From Seriola aureovittata (lineage: Eukaryota; Chordata; Actinopteri; Carangiformes; Carangidae), in the NCBI RefSeq assembly GCF_021018895.1, contig NC_079380.1, forward strand, positions 1,781,001 through 1,845,000: a stretch of DNA of 64,000 nt. The letters are read 5' to 3'. Under the pieces are notes generated by a model. The model saw only the letters and a list, made by a program, of their open reading frames with translations, ran no database searches and had not been told where the DNA came from. Of this stretch, positions 45,076 through 57,760 are shown piece by piece; within the stretch, counting starts at the first letter, position 1; the number at the start of each line of letters is the position of its first letter. The translations under genes and the position numbers were made by a program.

Positions 45076-46366
45076 TCAGTCAGCATGTGTGCAGTTGGTG
45101 GACGGTCCCTTGTTTGTGAGGATCATCAGCAGAGAGAGTCCACAGCAGTACACCAGACTCTTCACTATCAGCACTGTGTAGAGCAGACAGAGCAGCTTCA
45201 CCCTGCACTGAGGCTGGAGAGGATCCAGGGGAACCACTGCAACTGAAAAGGATTGAAAAAGAAATCAGTCAGTGCTCTGCTGCTCTGCTCTCTTTGACAG
45301 CGTCTCCACATGAAGCTGAATCACTGCTCAACACAGTCAGCAAGCCTTCACCACCTTCTTCTGTCAAGTGTTTCTGACAATTCAAATCCCTCCAGGATCA
45401 AATCAAAGTCCAAATATAAAAACACACAGGTTGTTATGAGCTTGAAGTTGGATTCACTGATTTTCTTTCTGCAGCCACTTGGGGGCAGAAGAACTCCTCA
45501 ACAAGCTAAATAAACTCACCTCTGACCTTTGACCTTACACAGAGTCATTAGATTCATTGTTAATATAGAAATATGAATGAGTGGAGCTTTAACATACAGT
45601 CCCTGAAGCTGTTGTAGCTCCCTCAAAGCCCCACATTTAGTATAGAGCCCCCAACAGGTGTTATTAGTCAGAGTGGTGCAGGGAAAGCTCTGTGACTGGG
45701 GTTTGTTGTGCTGTTGGACACTCTAACAGAATCAGGGAGTGTATGTTGAAATCCTTGAGTGATGAGCAGAAAGTGAACAGACTGATATGCAGCCCTAACT
45801 GCAGCAGAACATTGGAGCTGTCCATGCAGAGAGGCAGCAGGTGATCTTACAGTCATCTTGCTGCAGAGCTGCCAGGTCTGCTGGCTCTCTCTCTGGAGGA
45901 CAGGGGGCTGCTGGAGCTGGAACCTCTGAAACAGAAAAGGAGTCAAATGTTTGGAGTGGCAGTGAGAAATGTCAGTGCTCTGCTGCTCTGCTCTCTTTGA
46001 CAGCGTCTCCACATGAAGCTGAATCACTGCTCAACACAGTCAGCGAGCCTTCATCACCTTGTTGTGTTTGGGCCTCCACTGTGCCGCCCTCGTGCTCGAC
46101 GCAGCAGCGGTATTTATATGTGCTGTTCTCTGGCTGATGGATCAGCAAGATGGCGGCGGTGCGTCCCGACTCTCTGAGCTCCAGCTGCTCTCCATCATCA
46201 GGTTTCAGCTCCTCCAGAGGACCATCCTCCTTCTGTCTTTTCCAGGAGAACTGGACCAGAGCAGGAGACATGGCTGAGGCCAGACACAGCAGGGAGCTCT
46301 TCCCCTCAGGGTGGGCTCTGGGTGCTGCTGGGTACACGCTCACCACGGGCTTCACTACGGCCTCAT
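45076..46366 (-). CDS. TRGC: T-cell receptor gamma constant region, cassette 4 (three exons)
   Basis: On the minus strand, exon 1 is 46366-46058, exon 2 is 45925-45851 and exon 3 is 45236-45076 (309, 75 and 161 bases). The Ig domain differs from cassette 1 by MSPALVQ (Pro to Ala) and by YRCCVEH with an added Cys, shared with cassette 2. The hinge Cys and the membrane Lys are kept. The poly(A) signal is at 44694-44699 (reverse). It faces cassette 3 tail to tail. Confidence 0.88.
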
Positions 46367-48206
46367 CTGAAGTTTGACAGCAGCAACAAGCAGCACAGAC
46401 ACACATTCACACAGTCAACAGCAGCTTCCAGCACTGCACTGCATTCAGTCTGATCCTGGAAACTACATGGACTCTGATCACTAAACTACTCATCAATACA
46501 GCACAAAGGTCCCACATATACTGGATTCACCTTCACATAGATTTCCTCTGCTATATATCATGCTTATATATGATGTATATCATCAGAGAAAGATCAAGTT
46601 CAACAAAGTCAAAGATGGAAACACTATTTCAATTCTTTATATTCATATTTCACTTTTATAAATCATCAGCTCAGAATATATGTGTCTTCATGATATTATA
46701 TTAATGTATTTACAATATTTTTAGGTTATTTTTTTAACAAAAAGACATTATTACCATTATTTAAAATATGACAGTTATAAGATATTCAGTATTAAACCAA
46801 TATTTCATGATATAATAAATTTTACTGAATTAATCGCTAACATAAAAAACTAAAAACATTTAACATGATGTATTCTGACAATAATAATAATAAAAGAAGT
46901 GTGCATGTATTTTTTATTTTCTTATACCTACGGAGGTTTAGGTATAACTTATTTGTGTATACATATAGGAACATTTTATTTATTGGTACTAAATTCTGTT
47001 ATTTATTAGATAAATATATTATATATTGATTATAATCTTATGATTCAAATATTTACCTCAGACAATTTTAGATAAATTCTACATTAAACTAAATACATGT
47101 TTTAGTGAAAGAAATATTTACAGTCATATAAATAACAGTTATTACCACCAAACTAATATAATAAAAACTTATTATATCCATAATATAATGCATATTTTTA
47201 TATTCTCTTTGACTATTGAAAGATAATTAGTCAATTCTCTTTAATTAATTAAAGAGAATTGACTAATTCTCTTTCATTAATTACAAATATATTTCAATTT
47301 ATTATTGATATATTTTACACAACCATACACATTCTCCATTATATAAAGTGTGGTTACATTCATTAGATAAACAGTTTGAACATTATACAAATTATATTTA
47401 CTGTGGATTAGTGTAATATATACCATGGAAGTATAGATCTATATATATCATCCGCCATTATATATTATATACATAGAAAATCTATATGTCAATCTGTTAA
47501 TTATATTTAACCTTCACTCTTAATAATTTAACACGATTAAATTTGTATAAATATTAAATGTAATATTTGACACACTTTCTATATTTTTCCTCAAGTTGTT
47601 TGTTGTTGTTAAAGTGAATATTTCATATAAAAGACATTTGTCATCAGACAACAACTGTATTCATTTACTGTATTTAGCAGCATCAAGTTTAGAAATCTCA
47701 TTTCCCATAAAGGAAAATCAGCTTTAAAAACATGTAAGTTTGAAGAGTCAGAGTGAATGTGAAGAATCCTGCTCATCACTGAAATTGACTTTGATGAACT
47801 GGACATTTTGTAGCAAAAGTCAAGTGAGCAGGAAAATCCTCCACAATCCTTCATGTAGAAGTCAATTGATTTGAGGAGAGAGAAGAGAGAAAAGAAAAGC
47901 AGTGTGATGATTGATGAAGCAGCAGCTGATGACAATCCACAATGCTCTTCCAATATCACACTTTTTGGACTCTTCAAAAACTTTGGAGCTCAAGCAGAAA
48001 TAAAGAATTCCTTGTGCTGTGCAGTGAGATTGAAACATCTTTTCACTAATGATGGAACTTTTTCATTGAACAACGGCTGCATCAGGAACTTTGTACTAAC
48101 TCTGAACAAACTAACATGTAAAGTGTGAAGCAGCAGAAAGTGACTTCAAACACATTTTACACTTCTTCAATAAAACAAGTGAAGGAAAAGAAATGTTTGT
48201 TCTTAC
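46367..48206 (-). other. J-C intron of cassette 4
   Basis: Same structure as in cassette 2, including the AT-rich middle; a local inverted repeat of TTAATTAAAGAGAATTGAC type lies at about 47226-47275. No gene seen. Confidence 0.7.
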
Positions 48207-48249
48207 CTGTTACATACAGTTTAGTTCCAGAGCCAAACATGAAGCTCCC
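48207..48249 (-). CDS. TRGJ: T-cell receptor gamma joining segment, cassette 4
   Basis: 43 bases: 14 codons plus one, the shortest J here. It reads GSFM followed by FGSGTKLYVT. Donor and phase are normal; it splices to 46366. Confidence 0.92.
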
Positions 48250-48277
48250 CACAGTGAAAAAGACTGATACAAAAACC
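48250..48277 (-). other. 12-RSS of the cassette-4 TRGJ
   Basis: Plus-strand reading: heptamer CACAGTG 48250-48256, 12-base spacer, nonamer ACAAAAACC 48269-48277. Confidence 0.95.
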
Positions 48278-48665
48278 TGTCTGCTGTTGAATGTGTCAGC
48301 TGAGGTGAAGGAGTCCACATTATGAACCAGGATCATATTTCAGCTCCATCATGTGTTTCTCTAATGTTCATATCAACATGACTGTCTCTTCTTCTCTTTT
48401 CTTTTTTCTTCACACTGAAATATCTCAAGAAATATTCCCATTTCAATTGGTTGAGACGTTGATGCTCCCCTCAGGATCAACTGGAAGAACTTTGGTCATC
48501 AAGTCAAGTGACTTTTATTTGTATAGAGCCCATTGACAACAGAAGTTATCTCAAGGTACTTTTCAAATAGAGCAGGTCTAGACCTTCTCTTTCTAATATT
48601 ATTTACAGAGACCCAACAATTCACACCAAGAGCAGCAGCTGGTGACAGTGGTGAGAAAAGACTTC

Positions 48666-48706
48666 CTTTAGAGGAAGAGACCTGGAAGAGACCCAGACCC
48701 AGGGTG

Positions 48707-48740
<34 letters not shown>

Positions 48741-48793
48741 GGAGAGAGAGAGCAGAGGAAGAGACCTGGAAGAGACCCAGACCCAGGGTGGGT

Positions 48794-48840
<47 letters not shown>

Positions 48841-48868
48841 GAGCAGAGGAAGAGACCTGGAAGAGACA
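48666..48868 (-). repeat. (GA)n tract with three copies of the flanking unit, cassette 4
   Basis: Three copies of the GAGACCTGGAAGAGAC unit (the last truncated) alternate with GA tracts. The right end joins LINE coding sequence directly, so the LINE tail is deleted. Confidence 0.85.
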
Positions 48869-51800
48869 GTCTGCTGATCCCTCCATCTTTCTCCTCCCAC
48901 TCAGGTGAACAGCCATCTTAGCCTGAGCCAGAAGGAAGTTTAAAAGTGGACACTTGGCTCTTTCTTTCTGCCTGTATCTACAGCCCAGGATGAACATGTG
49001 TTTGGTAAAAACCTCTCCATACAAAAGAAACAGCCTCTAAAAACAGGAACAGAGCCTGCAGCCTGCTGCAGTCCAGGAAACAATGAAACACACTTTCTCT
49101 GAGGCAACAGAACGGACACCTTTCATCAACACTTGGATTTCAAATAGACACAAAAGCCTTGACAGCCACAGCCCCATGTAAAGCCTCCACTGTAAGTCTC
49201 CAAGCCTTCTAGTTAATGCTGGTTTGTACAGTGCTCTCCATGAAGGCTCCACATCTGGACCTAGACCCGGGTGGACCCTCCACGGTGTGTCGGCCCGACC
49301 CTTCACTTTGTCTTTATTAATCACTTGGAGCAGGAGTTTGTACATAGTCTTTGCTCCTGTGTCAGAGAGACGTATGGGTCCAGACACACCGTGCCCTAAG
49401 AAGCAGCCAGAACAGTCTTTAAGATCCAGAGACAGGCTCTCTGCAGGAAAGGGATCTGTGTCTCTGTGCATTAAAAGACCGTCAGACTGAGAGACAATGA
49501 TGGAGCGTTCATCTGAGGAAAGCTGCTCCCTCCAGACTCTCAGCAAGTTACTGATGAGCCTCAGTGAAGAGACCCCGACAGCAGAGGAGAGAGCAGCAGC
49601 ATGGTCCATGTGTGGTCCACACAGCGAGCTGTGGGCCTCCACACCAGGTCTGTAGGTCCAGTCAGCAGCCTCTGTATGAACTGGAGCCGGAAAGCGGCCC
49701 CCCTGCTGGCCAGGTGTACGAGTCCCTGACCCCCCTCTTCTTTGGGAAGAAAGAGGACACTCTGTGGAACCCAGTGCAGGCGGTCGCACAAACACTTCAC
49801 AATCACGGCTTGGACTTTAGCCAGCAGGGTCACAGGAGGGTCCACACAGGACAGACGGTGCCACAACATGGAAGCAACTCAATTATTCATTATTAAAACA
49901 CGGCCTTTTCTGGTAAAATCCATTTCCTTCTTTTCGATCCTCCCCTCCACTTTCCAGGTGAGCCCACCAGGTAGTTTAACCTCCTGCAGCTCATCCCCCA
50001 CTCTCAGGGTTTCACTTTTCCCCAGTTAACTTTAGCAGAGGAGATCTCACCAAAACTTTGGACACTGTCAATTCAAAAAAATAATATTGTCCTGGTTCTT
50101 TACAGCAATAATCACATCATCAGCATACAGACAATTTAAAAACCCAACTAGAATGTGGAAGTTTAAAACCAATGAGACGTGTTCTCAGTTTGTGGAGGAG
50201 AGGCACTATTGCCATGACTACAGCATGCCTGAAAGAGGGCAGCCCTGCCTGACACCCCTCTGCACTTTAAAAGGAAAAACTCAAACCACCCTTCATTTTC
50301 AGTACACTCTCAGTGTCTCCATACAAGGCCTGAATGTTCGCAATAAGACCTGAGCTGAACCCAGAACCCTCCAGCGTCTGCCAGAGATATTCATGTTCAA
50401 CCCCATCAAATGCTTTTTCTTGGTCTATGGAAATAAGTTCCATTCCCAATAAACTGGAGAGGTCCAAAACATCACAAATGAAATGTACATTGTCTGTTAT
50501 CAGCCTGCCTGGTACACAGTAGGTCTGGTCCACATGAAGGACCTGCTCCATCACTTTCTCAGACGGTTGGCGAAGACCTTGGAGAGGAGTTTGTAGTCGG
50601 TACAGAGGAGGGCCACTGGTGGCCAGTTGTTTAGGTTCTGCAGGTCTCCTTTTTCTGGCAGGAGGGTGAGGACCGCTCTCCTGCAACTCAGGGGCAAGCG
50701 GCCCTTCACCAGACTGTCCCTGAGAACACACAGCAGGTCCTCACCCATCACTGACCAGAAGGCTTTGTAAAAATCTGCTGGCAGACCATCTAGACCTGGA
50801 GCCTTCCCAGGTTCTAGGCTCTGCAGCACATTACAGACATTTATAAAAAAACATTTGGAGCCTTTGAAAATCGTCTGTTATTTTTCAAATATGACCTGCC
50901 ATTACATCCTCCACATGAACAGGAAGTGGAATAAAATGTCTAGAAAATAAAAGCCCCACTCCTCCACTAGTGCTGCTTTTATGACTGAAATAAACATGTC
51001 CATTCCACTCCCTCCTCCAGTCCCCTTCATTGTCCACAGTGCTGTGGGTCTCCTGGAGAAAAGTCACATTCAACTTTTGAAGCTGAATCAAAGTGAACAC
51101 AGAGGCTCTTTGAACAATGTGTCTCGCTCCATTCACATTTAACGCGCCTCATTTAAAGTTGCACATGTTTAAAATGGAGCAAAAAGACCAGAGAGAAAAG
51201 AAACACAGGCTGAGAGAAAAGAAACACAGAGACCTAGTCATCTTCACACATGTGGTTTTTGACCTTGAGGAGCAGTTTTCTAAAAGTCTAAAAAGCTCCT
51301 GGTCTGTGAAACCTGTCTGTCCAGACTCTCCTGGGCTCTTCATGTCAAATCTGACAGAGTCTAGAAACAGCTTGAGGTGAGGGAAGAAATTCTCCACCTT
51401 CACTCTTGAACCCTTTGTGTCCTGCACAAACTTCTTAATCCTTGTTAAAGCGTAAACACTTTCCATGACTGTTGTCTCAGCACTGTGTCCATCACTGTCA
51501 GAGACACAGTCCTGTTCCTGGGACTGGGAGACTTCTGCTTTCTCCTTTCAGACCTTCTTAGCTTTACTGTTGCTCTGTTTAGTTTCTGTGATTTTTCTTT
51601 TAGTGGCAAGTTTGAACAGATCATCATCCACCACTATGTCCTCTTCATCTTCCTCCTCTAACACTGACTCTGCCACCCTGGTGTCTGTCTGTCCCAGCGC
51701 TCCTTCTGTCCCCTTGTCTCCATCCGCTCACTGTCTGTCCTGCTCACACAGCTGTCCCCCTCCACCTGTGTGTGTGTGTGTGTGTCTCGTCTTTTGTATC

Positions 51801-52195
51801 CTGTGTGCTGTTTGTCTTTGATTCCGGGCCGTGGCTGCTCGATGGGTCGTCCGGCGGAGGCGAAGACGCCGCCACGGGAGGCCTCGCCCCCCTCCGGGCA
51901 AGAGCGAATAAGATGCCACTCCTCCCACATCTAAAACACTTCCTGTTCTCAGAGGTCACATGCACCGTGTAGTCAGAGCTGTCTACTTTAAACTTAAAGG
52001 CCAGATTTAAACCCTCCACACCTTTATTAAGGATCATTAAAAGCTGCCGTCTGAAGGAGAACACATGTTTCAGGTGAGGAGACTTGCAGCTCAGAGGAAT
52101 CAGCTTTATAGGAGATAAGAGCTGAGCGTGCCGGGCCAGCTCCTTCTCCAGGACCTCCTTCTGTATTTTGAAGGAGAGATTTAGAAGGCCTGCGC
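48869..52195 (-). mobile_element. Tx1/L1-like LINE, decayed, between V and J of cassette 4
   Basis: Paralogue of the cassette-2 LINE. ORF1 parts lie at 52064-51149 (zinc region damaged: CFRCGRSGILF). The ORF2 endonuclease part is 51136-50885, the reverse-transcriptase part 50829-50267 keeps LISIDQEKAFDGVEHEYLW, a YADD-region trace lies at about 50085-50140, and the C-terminal parts are 49869-49037 and 49024-48869. The middle of ORF2 is deleted at about 50830-50850 and the 3' tail at 48869. The deletions differ from those of cassette 2. Confidence 0.82.
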
Positions 52196-53394
52196 TCTAT
52201 GGATGGTCCATACCAAACTTTTTCACTTCCATATGATACCCATGCTCTTTGTTACAGTTTTAACAATACTGATCATTTCTCTTTTTAAATAATTGTAATA
52301 AAGAAAGAAAATCACACTGAACAGCAAATCACATTACACATACCAGCCATTAATCTCTATTTATTACAGAAGAAAGCACCATTACAATGAAATAAACATG
52401 TTTGTGTCAAAGTGCAAAAACATTGTCCAGTATTTTACAGAAATTCTATAATTAAATAATTATAAAATAAGTAAATGATTATAACATGAATAATAATGAA
52501 ATAAATGAAGATACCAACAACATGAAACTTGGACATTTGCACTTTCTTAAAGGTTTTTTAATCTTCAACAGGCCGTGATTTGTCCACAGCAACCTCCACT
52601 TTCTACATGTTCAACTCTTTGGGCTTCCTGACGCCAAGAATCCAGATTTTCTTGCATTCTGACTTTCCTTCAAAAATCCAAACACAAAGATCTTGGCCTT
52701 TTATTTCCTTCATTTGATTGTTCCTAAAGATTTCCTAATCTTCTTCAGCCTGAATGAAAAAGCAAGTGAGATTTTCCCATAATGACTTACACTTTGTAAA
52801 GAACATTGAACACTTCCTAACAGCAGTGTTTGGGGGAAGAATTCCATTTTCCTTCACTGGTACATTTCTTTAGTGTTCTCAAGACTCAAGTTTACTCCAC
52901 TTTTAGATTGGTGTTCAGGAAAAGGAAGATGAGTGGTGTTTTCTCCTGGAGGCCAAGTGAAGCCAGGCTTCCCCTGTTTTACTGACTGTAGTTGTGATTT
53001 TAATAAAAAGACTTGGACTGTGTAAATACTCTGTGCTGTAGCTGCCATCCCTCCTCTTCCCCATTCTCATTGAGGTAACCAGCGCCCCTCTAACTGATGT
53101 GTGAATGTGTGGTGAAACTACGCTGGCTGTGAGCTTGAAACACCTTCTGTAGACTAATGTCACGTCTCTGAGGAGGCCAGGTCACAGTTTCATCTCTTGA
53201 TGAGAAAGAGAATGATTAACCAATCAGATGAAGCCACCGTCATGCCACTGCCAAACTGTGATTAGTCAGGACTATGATAAGGGAAGCCAGCCGCCCTCTG
53301 GCCTCACACCAACCACATCATAGCATGTTGATAACCTCACTGACATTGAACGTGACATGTAGCTACTGTTACTTTATGATGTGAAGGTAAAAGT
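52196..53394. other. Duplicated non-coding block of cassette 4
   Basis: Near-identical to 15431-16600. No gene or known repeat recognised. Confidence 0.55.
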
Positions 53395-53770
53395 TGAAAC
53401 GTCTCCTGGTTGAGTTTGTGAATGAAGGCGTCTTTTCTTCATGATCAGATCTGTGCTGTGCATTAAGCAGCAGGTTGTGCATTTCCACACACACATATAG
53501 GAGCTATAGGAGATGCAGCAGACTGGGATGTGTGCTCCTCTCCTTGTTTCTCTTCAGCCTCTGTAGAACTTTCAGGGTGTGTTGTTTTGAAATGTTTGAA
53601 GAGGTTACTGCTGTTGCTGCTGTGTGGCTCTTTCTTGTCACAAATAGTGCACCTTGCTGTATTTTTATCTCAAGGTGAAAAGTAGCAGCAAAGCACGCTA
53701 CGTTTCCTCTCTGCCATTCTCCATCTCTCAGGTCTGATGATGAAGTGTGCCACTGTGCACGGCTGAGCGC
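53395..53770 (-). mobile_element. hAT-type BED zinc-finger remnant, cassette 4
   Basis: Counterpart of 16609-16986, with a 2-base insertion in the CA-rich part that shifts the frame. Confidence 0.6.
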
Positions 53771-54279
53771 CGGCTTCTCACAGTCATGTGACACGGGCCG
53801 GCTAAATACATCAGGGCTGTTTGGATCAAACATGATACAAAAGTAGTGAAAACGTCTGCAAGTGATACAGCCACCCACCTTTTGTATTTCTAGCATTTTA
53901 CTATTGATATTTTCTAAAGGAATCCATCCCAAATGAGGAAGTTGTGAGGATGAAAGGATCAATCCCACAGGATCAATCCATGATATGATTTAAAGTGTGT
54001 TTGTTGTTTCCAGCTTTTCTGTTGGATCTCATTTGATTCATTGAGTTCCTTTGATACTTTTCTCTTCATCTTCTTTTATTATTGTGCTTGTGTGTTTCTT
54101 CTTTGTCCTCACTGTGTGGAACAACAGGAAACCTGCTGAAATATCTCATCAAAATATCAATCAATATCATAGAAAAGTCAAGAAAAAGTGTGTGAGCTGG
54201 AGGTGAAATATGTGAACCTGGGCTGTGGTTTCCTGCTCTCTTCCTGTCACAAACACTGTTTGACATCTGTTCATCTGGA

Positions 54280-54317
54280 GGTTTTTGTTCAGGCTGCAGG
54301 GATCATTTCTCACTGTG
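54280..54317 (-). other. 23-RSS of the cassette-4 TRGV
   Basis: Heptamer (reverse) 54311-54317, 22-base spacer, nonamer (reverse GGTTTTTGT) 54280-54288. Confidence 0.92.
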
Positions 54318-54775
54318 GGGATCAGACTTCTCACAGGAGCAGTAGTAGGAGGCTGAATGAGAGAGTTTAACTTTCTTTATCTTCAACTCACAGCCGTTCT
54401 GTTTTTTAACAGCTGTAAAATCATTTTTCTGAGGATGATTGTAACCTGAATTTATGGAGCCATCATATCTGTTAATGTTCAGAATAAGAGTGAATTTTTC
54501 TGTCTCTTTCTTCTGGTACCAGAATACTTCAGCAAAGTTACACTGGTCAGTTCCTCCACAGCTGAAGGAGACTGTGTCACCAACTGTCCTGGTCAATGAT
54601 AACTGGTCCTGAATCAGCTCTGCTGCCATGGCAACCAGCGCTGTAGAGACACAGACAGGTAGATGAAGGTTAGTGTGACAGTGTTTGTCACAGGTTGAGT
54701 TTGCTGGCTCCTGATTGGCTGGAAACACTCACCTGAACACAGACAGCACAGAGCAGCAGCTGGGAGGAAAAGCAT
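54318..54775 (-). CDS. TRGV: T-cell receptor gamma variable segment, cassette 4 (leader plus V exon)
   Basis: Leader exon 54775-54733, V exon 54640-54318, open into the RSS. First Cys in VSFSCGG, Trp in EVFWYQKK, second Cys in ASYYCSC; extra Cys in CDR1 (TDQC), in framework 3 (NGCEL) and after the second Cys. CDR1 (NFAE) and the framework changes TRTVGD and KFTLIL set it apart from siblings. The J on the same strand is about 6.0 kb away. Confidence 0.9.
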
Positions 54776-54871
54776 TTTGTGCCGTGGTGTTTCCTCTGGT
54801 GAACCTGGGGAGAAGTGGAGCTCTGATGCAGCTGAGGCCAAACAAGGACGAGCTGTGAGCTCAGACGAGGG

Positions 54872-54999
54872 CCACGTGGTTTCTGACGCCTCCTCAAACC
54901 TCCCATCAGCCCCTGCGGCCCACAGATGAGGCCGCTGCTGCTGATTGACGCCTCAGCTCAAGCTGTTGTGTGCTTTTCCTCTGAGTGGGAGCTTTTAAA
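54872..54999 (-). promoter_or_regulatory. Probable TRGV promoter region, cassette 4
   Basis: CCACGTGGTT at 54872-54881 and TATA-like TTTAAAAG (reverse) near 54992-54999, as in the other V genes. Confidence 0.4.
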
Positions 55000-56061
55000 G
55001 GGGAAAGAAAAATGAGTGAAGAGTGAAAATGATCATTTCATGGCAGCAACATTAAAGTGGAAAAAGCTTCTATGTTTCAGTGTGTGATTGGTCAAACTGA
55101 GACCTTCAGTCTCCAACATGCTGTTTGTGTTCAATCTTCAAATGTCTGCTGTTGAAGAAGAAGATGAAGCTCACTGTCAGCCTGCAGAGGGGATTCATTT
55201 CTTCTTTCAACTCTTTCTCTTTCTTTCATTCTCATTCTTTTCATCTTTTTTTCCCACAATTCTCTGTTTCTCTGAAGTGACTGAGTGAAAAGTTTCTTGC
55301 TCTTGATTTGAATCTGACAGCAGATGAAAAATCTGGGTCACCATGATGCAGAAACACAACAACACACACACATTCAGGTTGCTGGTGAATTTAGTAACAC
55401 ACACTGTCATCTGTTGTTGAACAGCTGTGATGGAAACACAAAAGTCCAAATCCACAGAGCTCCTCAGCTGTGATTTGAAGCCTTAAAGTTCCCCTTCACT
55501 TTATTTCATTCACTTCAATAATATGAGTGAATTTCTATGGACTTGAATTCTTTTCCCGCTCTGTCTTATAATATCATCTATTGTGTCTATCATGTTTTTC
55601 TTCATGGTGTTTCCACTGATGAAATATTCAAAGCTCAGACTCCATCAAATGTTCTGCTGCATCATTTTATTCCCATTTCCCCAAAGTTCAGTGGCACATG
55701 TTTGGTGTCTTTGGAAACTTCACTTGTACATTTCTTGCAGTTGTATATTGTTTCTTCTTCTCTTCTTCACTTGTACATTTCTTGCAGTTGTATATTGTCT
55801 CTTCTTCTCTTCCTGGTTCTGGCTGTTAAACATTTGAGTGTAAATCACAGTGAGTTCACCTTTAATGAAATGTGCTGTATAAATTGAATCAATGTCTTCC
55901 TCTGCTGCTGCTGCTGCTGTGATGAATCAAACTTGTATTCTGCTGCCCTCTGGTGGCTGCAGCCACACACTGCTCCACACCAGGCGTACTGTAATACCAT
56001 GTAGCAGTAGTGATGAAGAAACAGTATTTACTGAAGAAAAAGTCCCAACAGCACAAAGTCA
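55000..56061. other. Conserved 5' flank of the cassette-4 V
   Basis: As 18233-19375, with the 47-base tandem duplication at 55720-55813. No gene recognised. Confidence 0.6.
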
Positions 56062-56491
56062 AATCCTGCTTTTCAAATTCTATTTAAATAAAATAAGTTG
56101 TATGAGATAAATGTAGTTAAAATAAGAGTTTCTGTGACTGATGTAATGAATGAGATTATTAATCCTGAGTCCTGGATGTTTCAGCAGCTTTTCACTGCTG
56201 TAGCTGCTCCAGGTGGAGCTGCTTTAACCTCCCTGCTCTGGTTCTCTCTTCCTCTCTGTTCCCTTCAGGGTCGCTGCTTTCACACTTTGTCTTTGTCCTT
56301 CTGTTTTTACTGCTTTCAGAGTGGCTTTTGTTTTGAAACCACTTCCACATTCACCACAAACCACATCCCTCTGTGTCCCACACCTTTGATTGGTGTAATT
56401 ACCAAGACTCATTCTTTAGACAGTGAAGCAACACACTAACATCTCGTCTTTCTAGCTGGTTTCCTTCAAGCTCGACTGCACCTGGACTTAC

Positions 56492-56614
56492 CTGGTCTCT
56501 GTTCCCTGAAGGTCACACACCTGAGCCACATACCTCAGGTCGTCCCAGCTGAGGTTCCAGTCCACGTCTCCATGTTTCCGGTGGTGGTCGTTCTCCACTG
56601 GACCATCTTCAGCG
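56492..56614 (-). pseudogene. Exon-like fragment with splice signals, second copy
   Basis: Reverse copy of 24448-24570 with acceptor, open frame and GTAAGT donor all kept. Confidence 0.35.
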
Positions 56615-56733
56615 CTGATGATCACACAGAACCAGAGAGAGAAGGAAGATCAGAGTGAAGGAGGAAACTGAAGAAAATCCACCTTCATCAGTCTGGAGAC
56701 AGAAACATCTGGATCAGTGGACTTTCTGGATCG

Positions 56734-57337
56734 TCACTGTATAACCACCACTCTGAGGCTTTCCAGTACGTGAACTGTGCAAGGGGTTCTGGGTAGTGGT
56801 GTCATCAGGTGTGGTGGCTTCATGTCCTTGACCCTGTTCTCTAGCACCCTCATTGTGTTGGGACTCCCTGTGTAGCAGGGTTGATCACTGTTGTTGAAAA
56901 GAAGCTGTGTGAGCTGTCTAATGACACACAGTAAGACAGCATGCATACAGTGAGGAACAAAGCCCCACACTGTATCACAATAAGGCATGTTTCTGAGTGC
57001 TGATGGACACTTGTGTTGGTGCTACTGCTGGCTCCATATCTGCCAGCATTTCTTTGGCCTCTCTCTCAGGAGATTCTGTGGCCGTCACAGTGGACTTGAC
57101 CTGTGTCTCTACTAGAGCACCAGGATGGAAACACAAGCCGCAGCCAAAGTTCCCATTAAACTGTGTGCTGTTTTGCATCGCTGGTCTCGCCTTTGAATCT
57201 ACACAACAACAGAGTCCAACAACTTTGCTGTTCACACAGGTTCCATTGTTTCTCCAAGACACACCTTTGGGTGCCAGTGTTTTGTCCTGATCAACAAAGG
57301 CTCTGAGAAGAATGGACATGACTGGCTCTTGAGCCAT
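56734..57337 (-). mobile_element. CACTA/EnSpm-like transposase fragment, second copy
   Basis: Minus-strand copy of 23743-24330 with the same frameshift between the two frames. Confidence 0.6.
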
Positions 57338-57642
57338 TTATTCATCTTCCCGAAAAGGTGCTTTCAGTTCAAGACTAGCACTGAATTAATGTAAGTTGTT
57401 GAATATAAAGATAAAACATTAATAGAATGTTAGTGGGTCTGTTAGGAAAACACACTTTTGACTGATACTCTGCGTTTTCTTGGTGTAAAATGATTATTAG
57501 ACATTAAGAACGTGCTCAGTTTCCTGGGACAGGTGTGGAATGTCTTAACAATTGTGTATTGACTTGAAAATATTGTTATTTTTGTTTGATTTCACAAAAT
57601 TCTCCAAATTTGGCGTGGAGCAGTAGGTGAGGCTTCGTCACA

Positions 57643-57760
57643 GTGTCTGATGTGGTGCTCTGCAGTACAGGTGCCCCCCAGGGTACGGTGCTCTCCCCTC
57701 TTCTCTTCACCCTGTACACCTCGGACTTCACACACAACACCACACACTGCTAAACTGGTA
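57643..57760 (+). mobile_element. LINE reverse-transcriptase fragment, second copy
   Basis: Encodes STGAPQGTVLSPLLFTLYT; counterpart of 23311-23428 in reverse. Confidence 0.65.
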
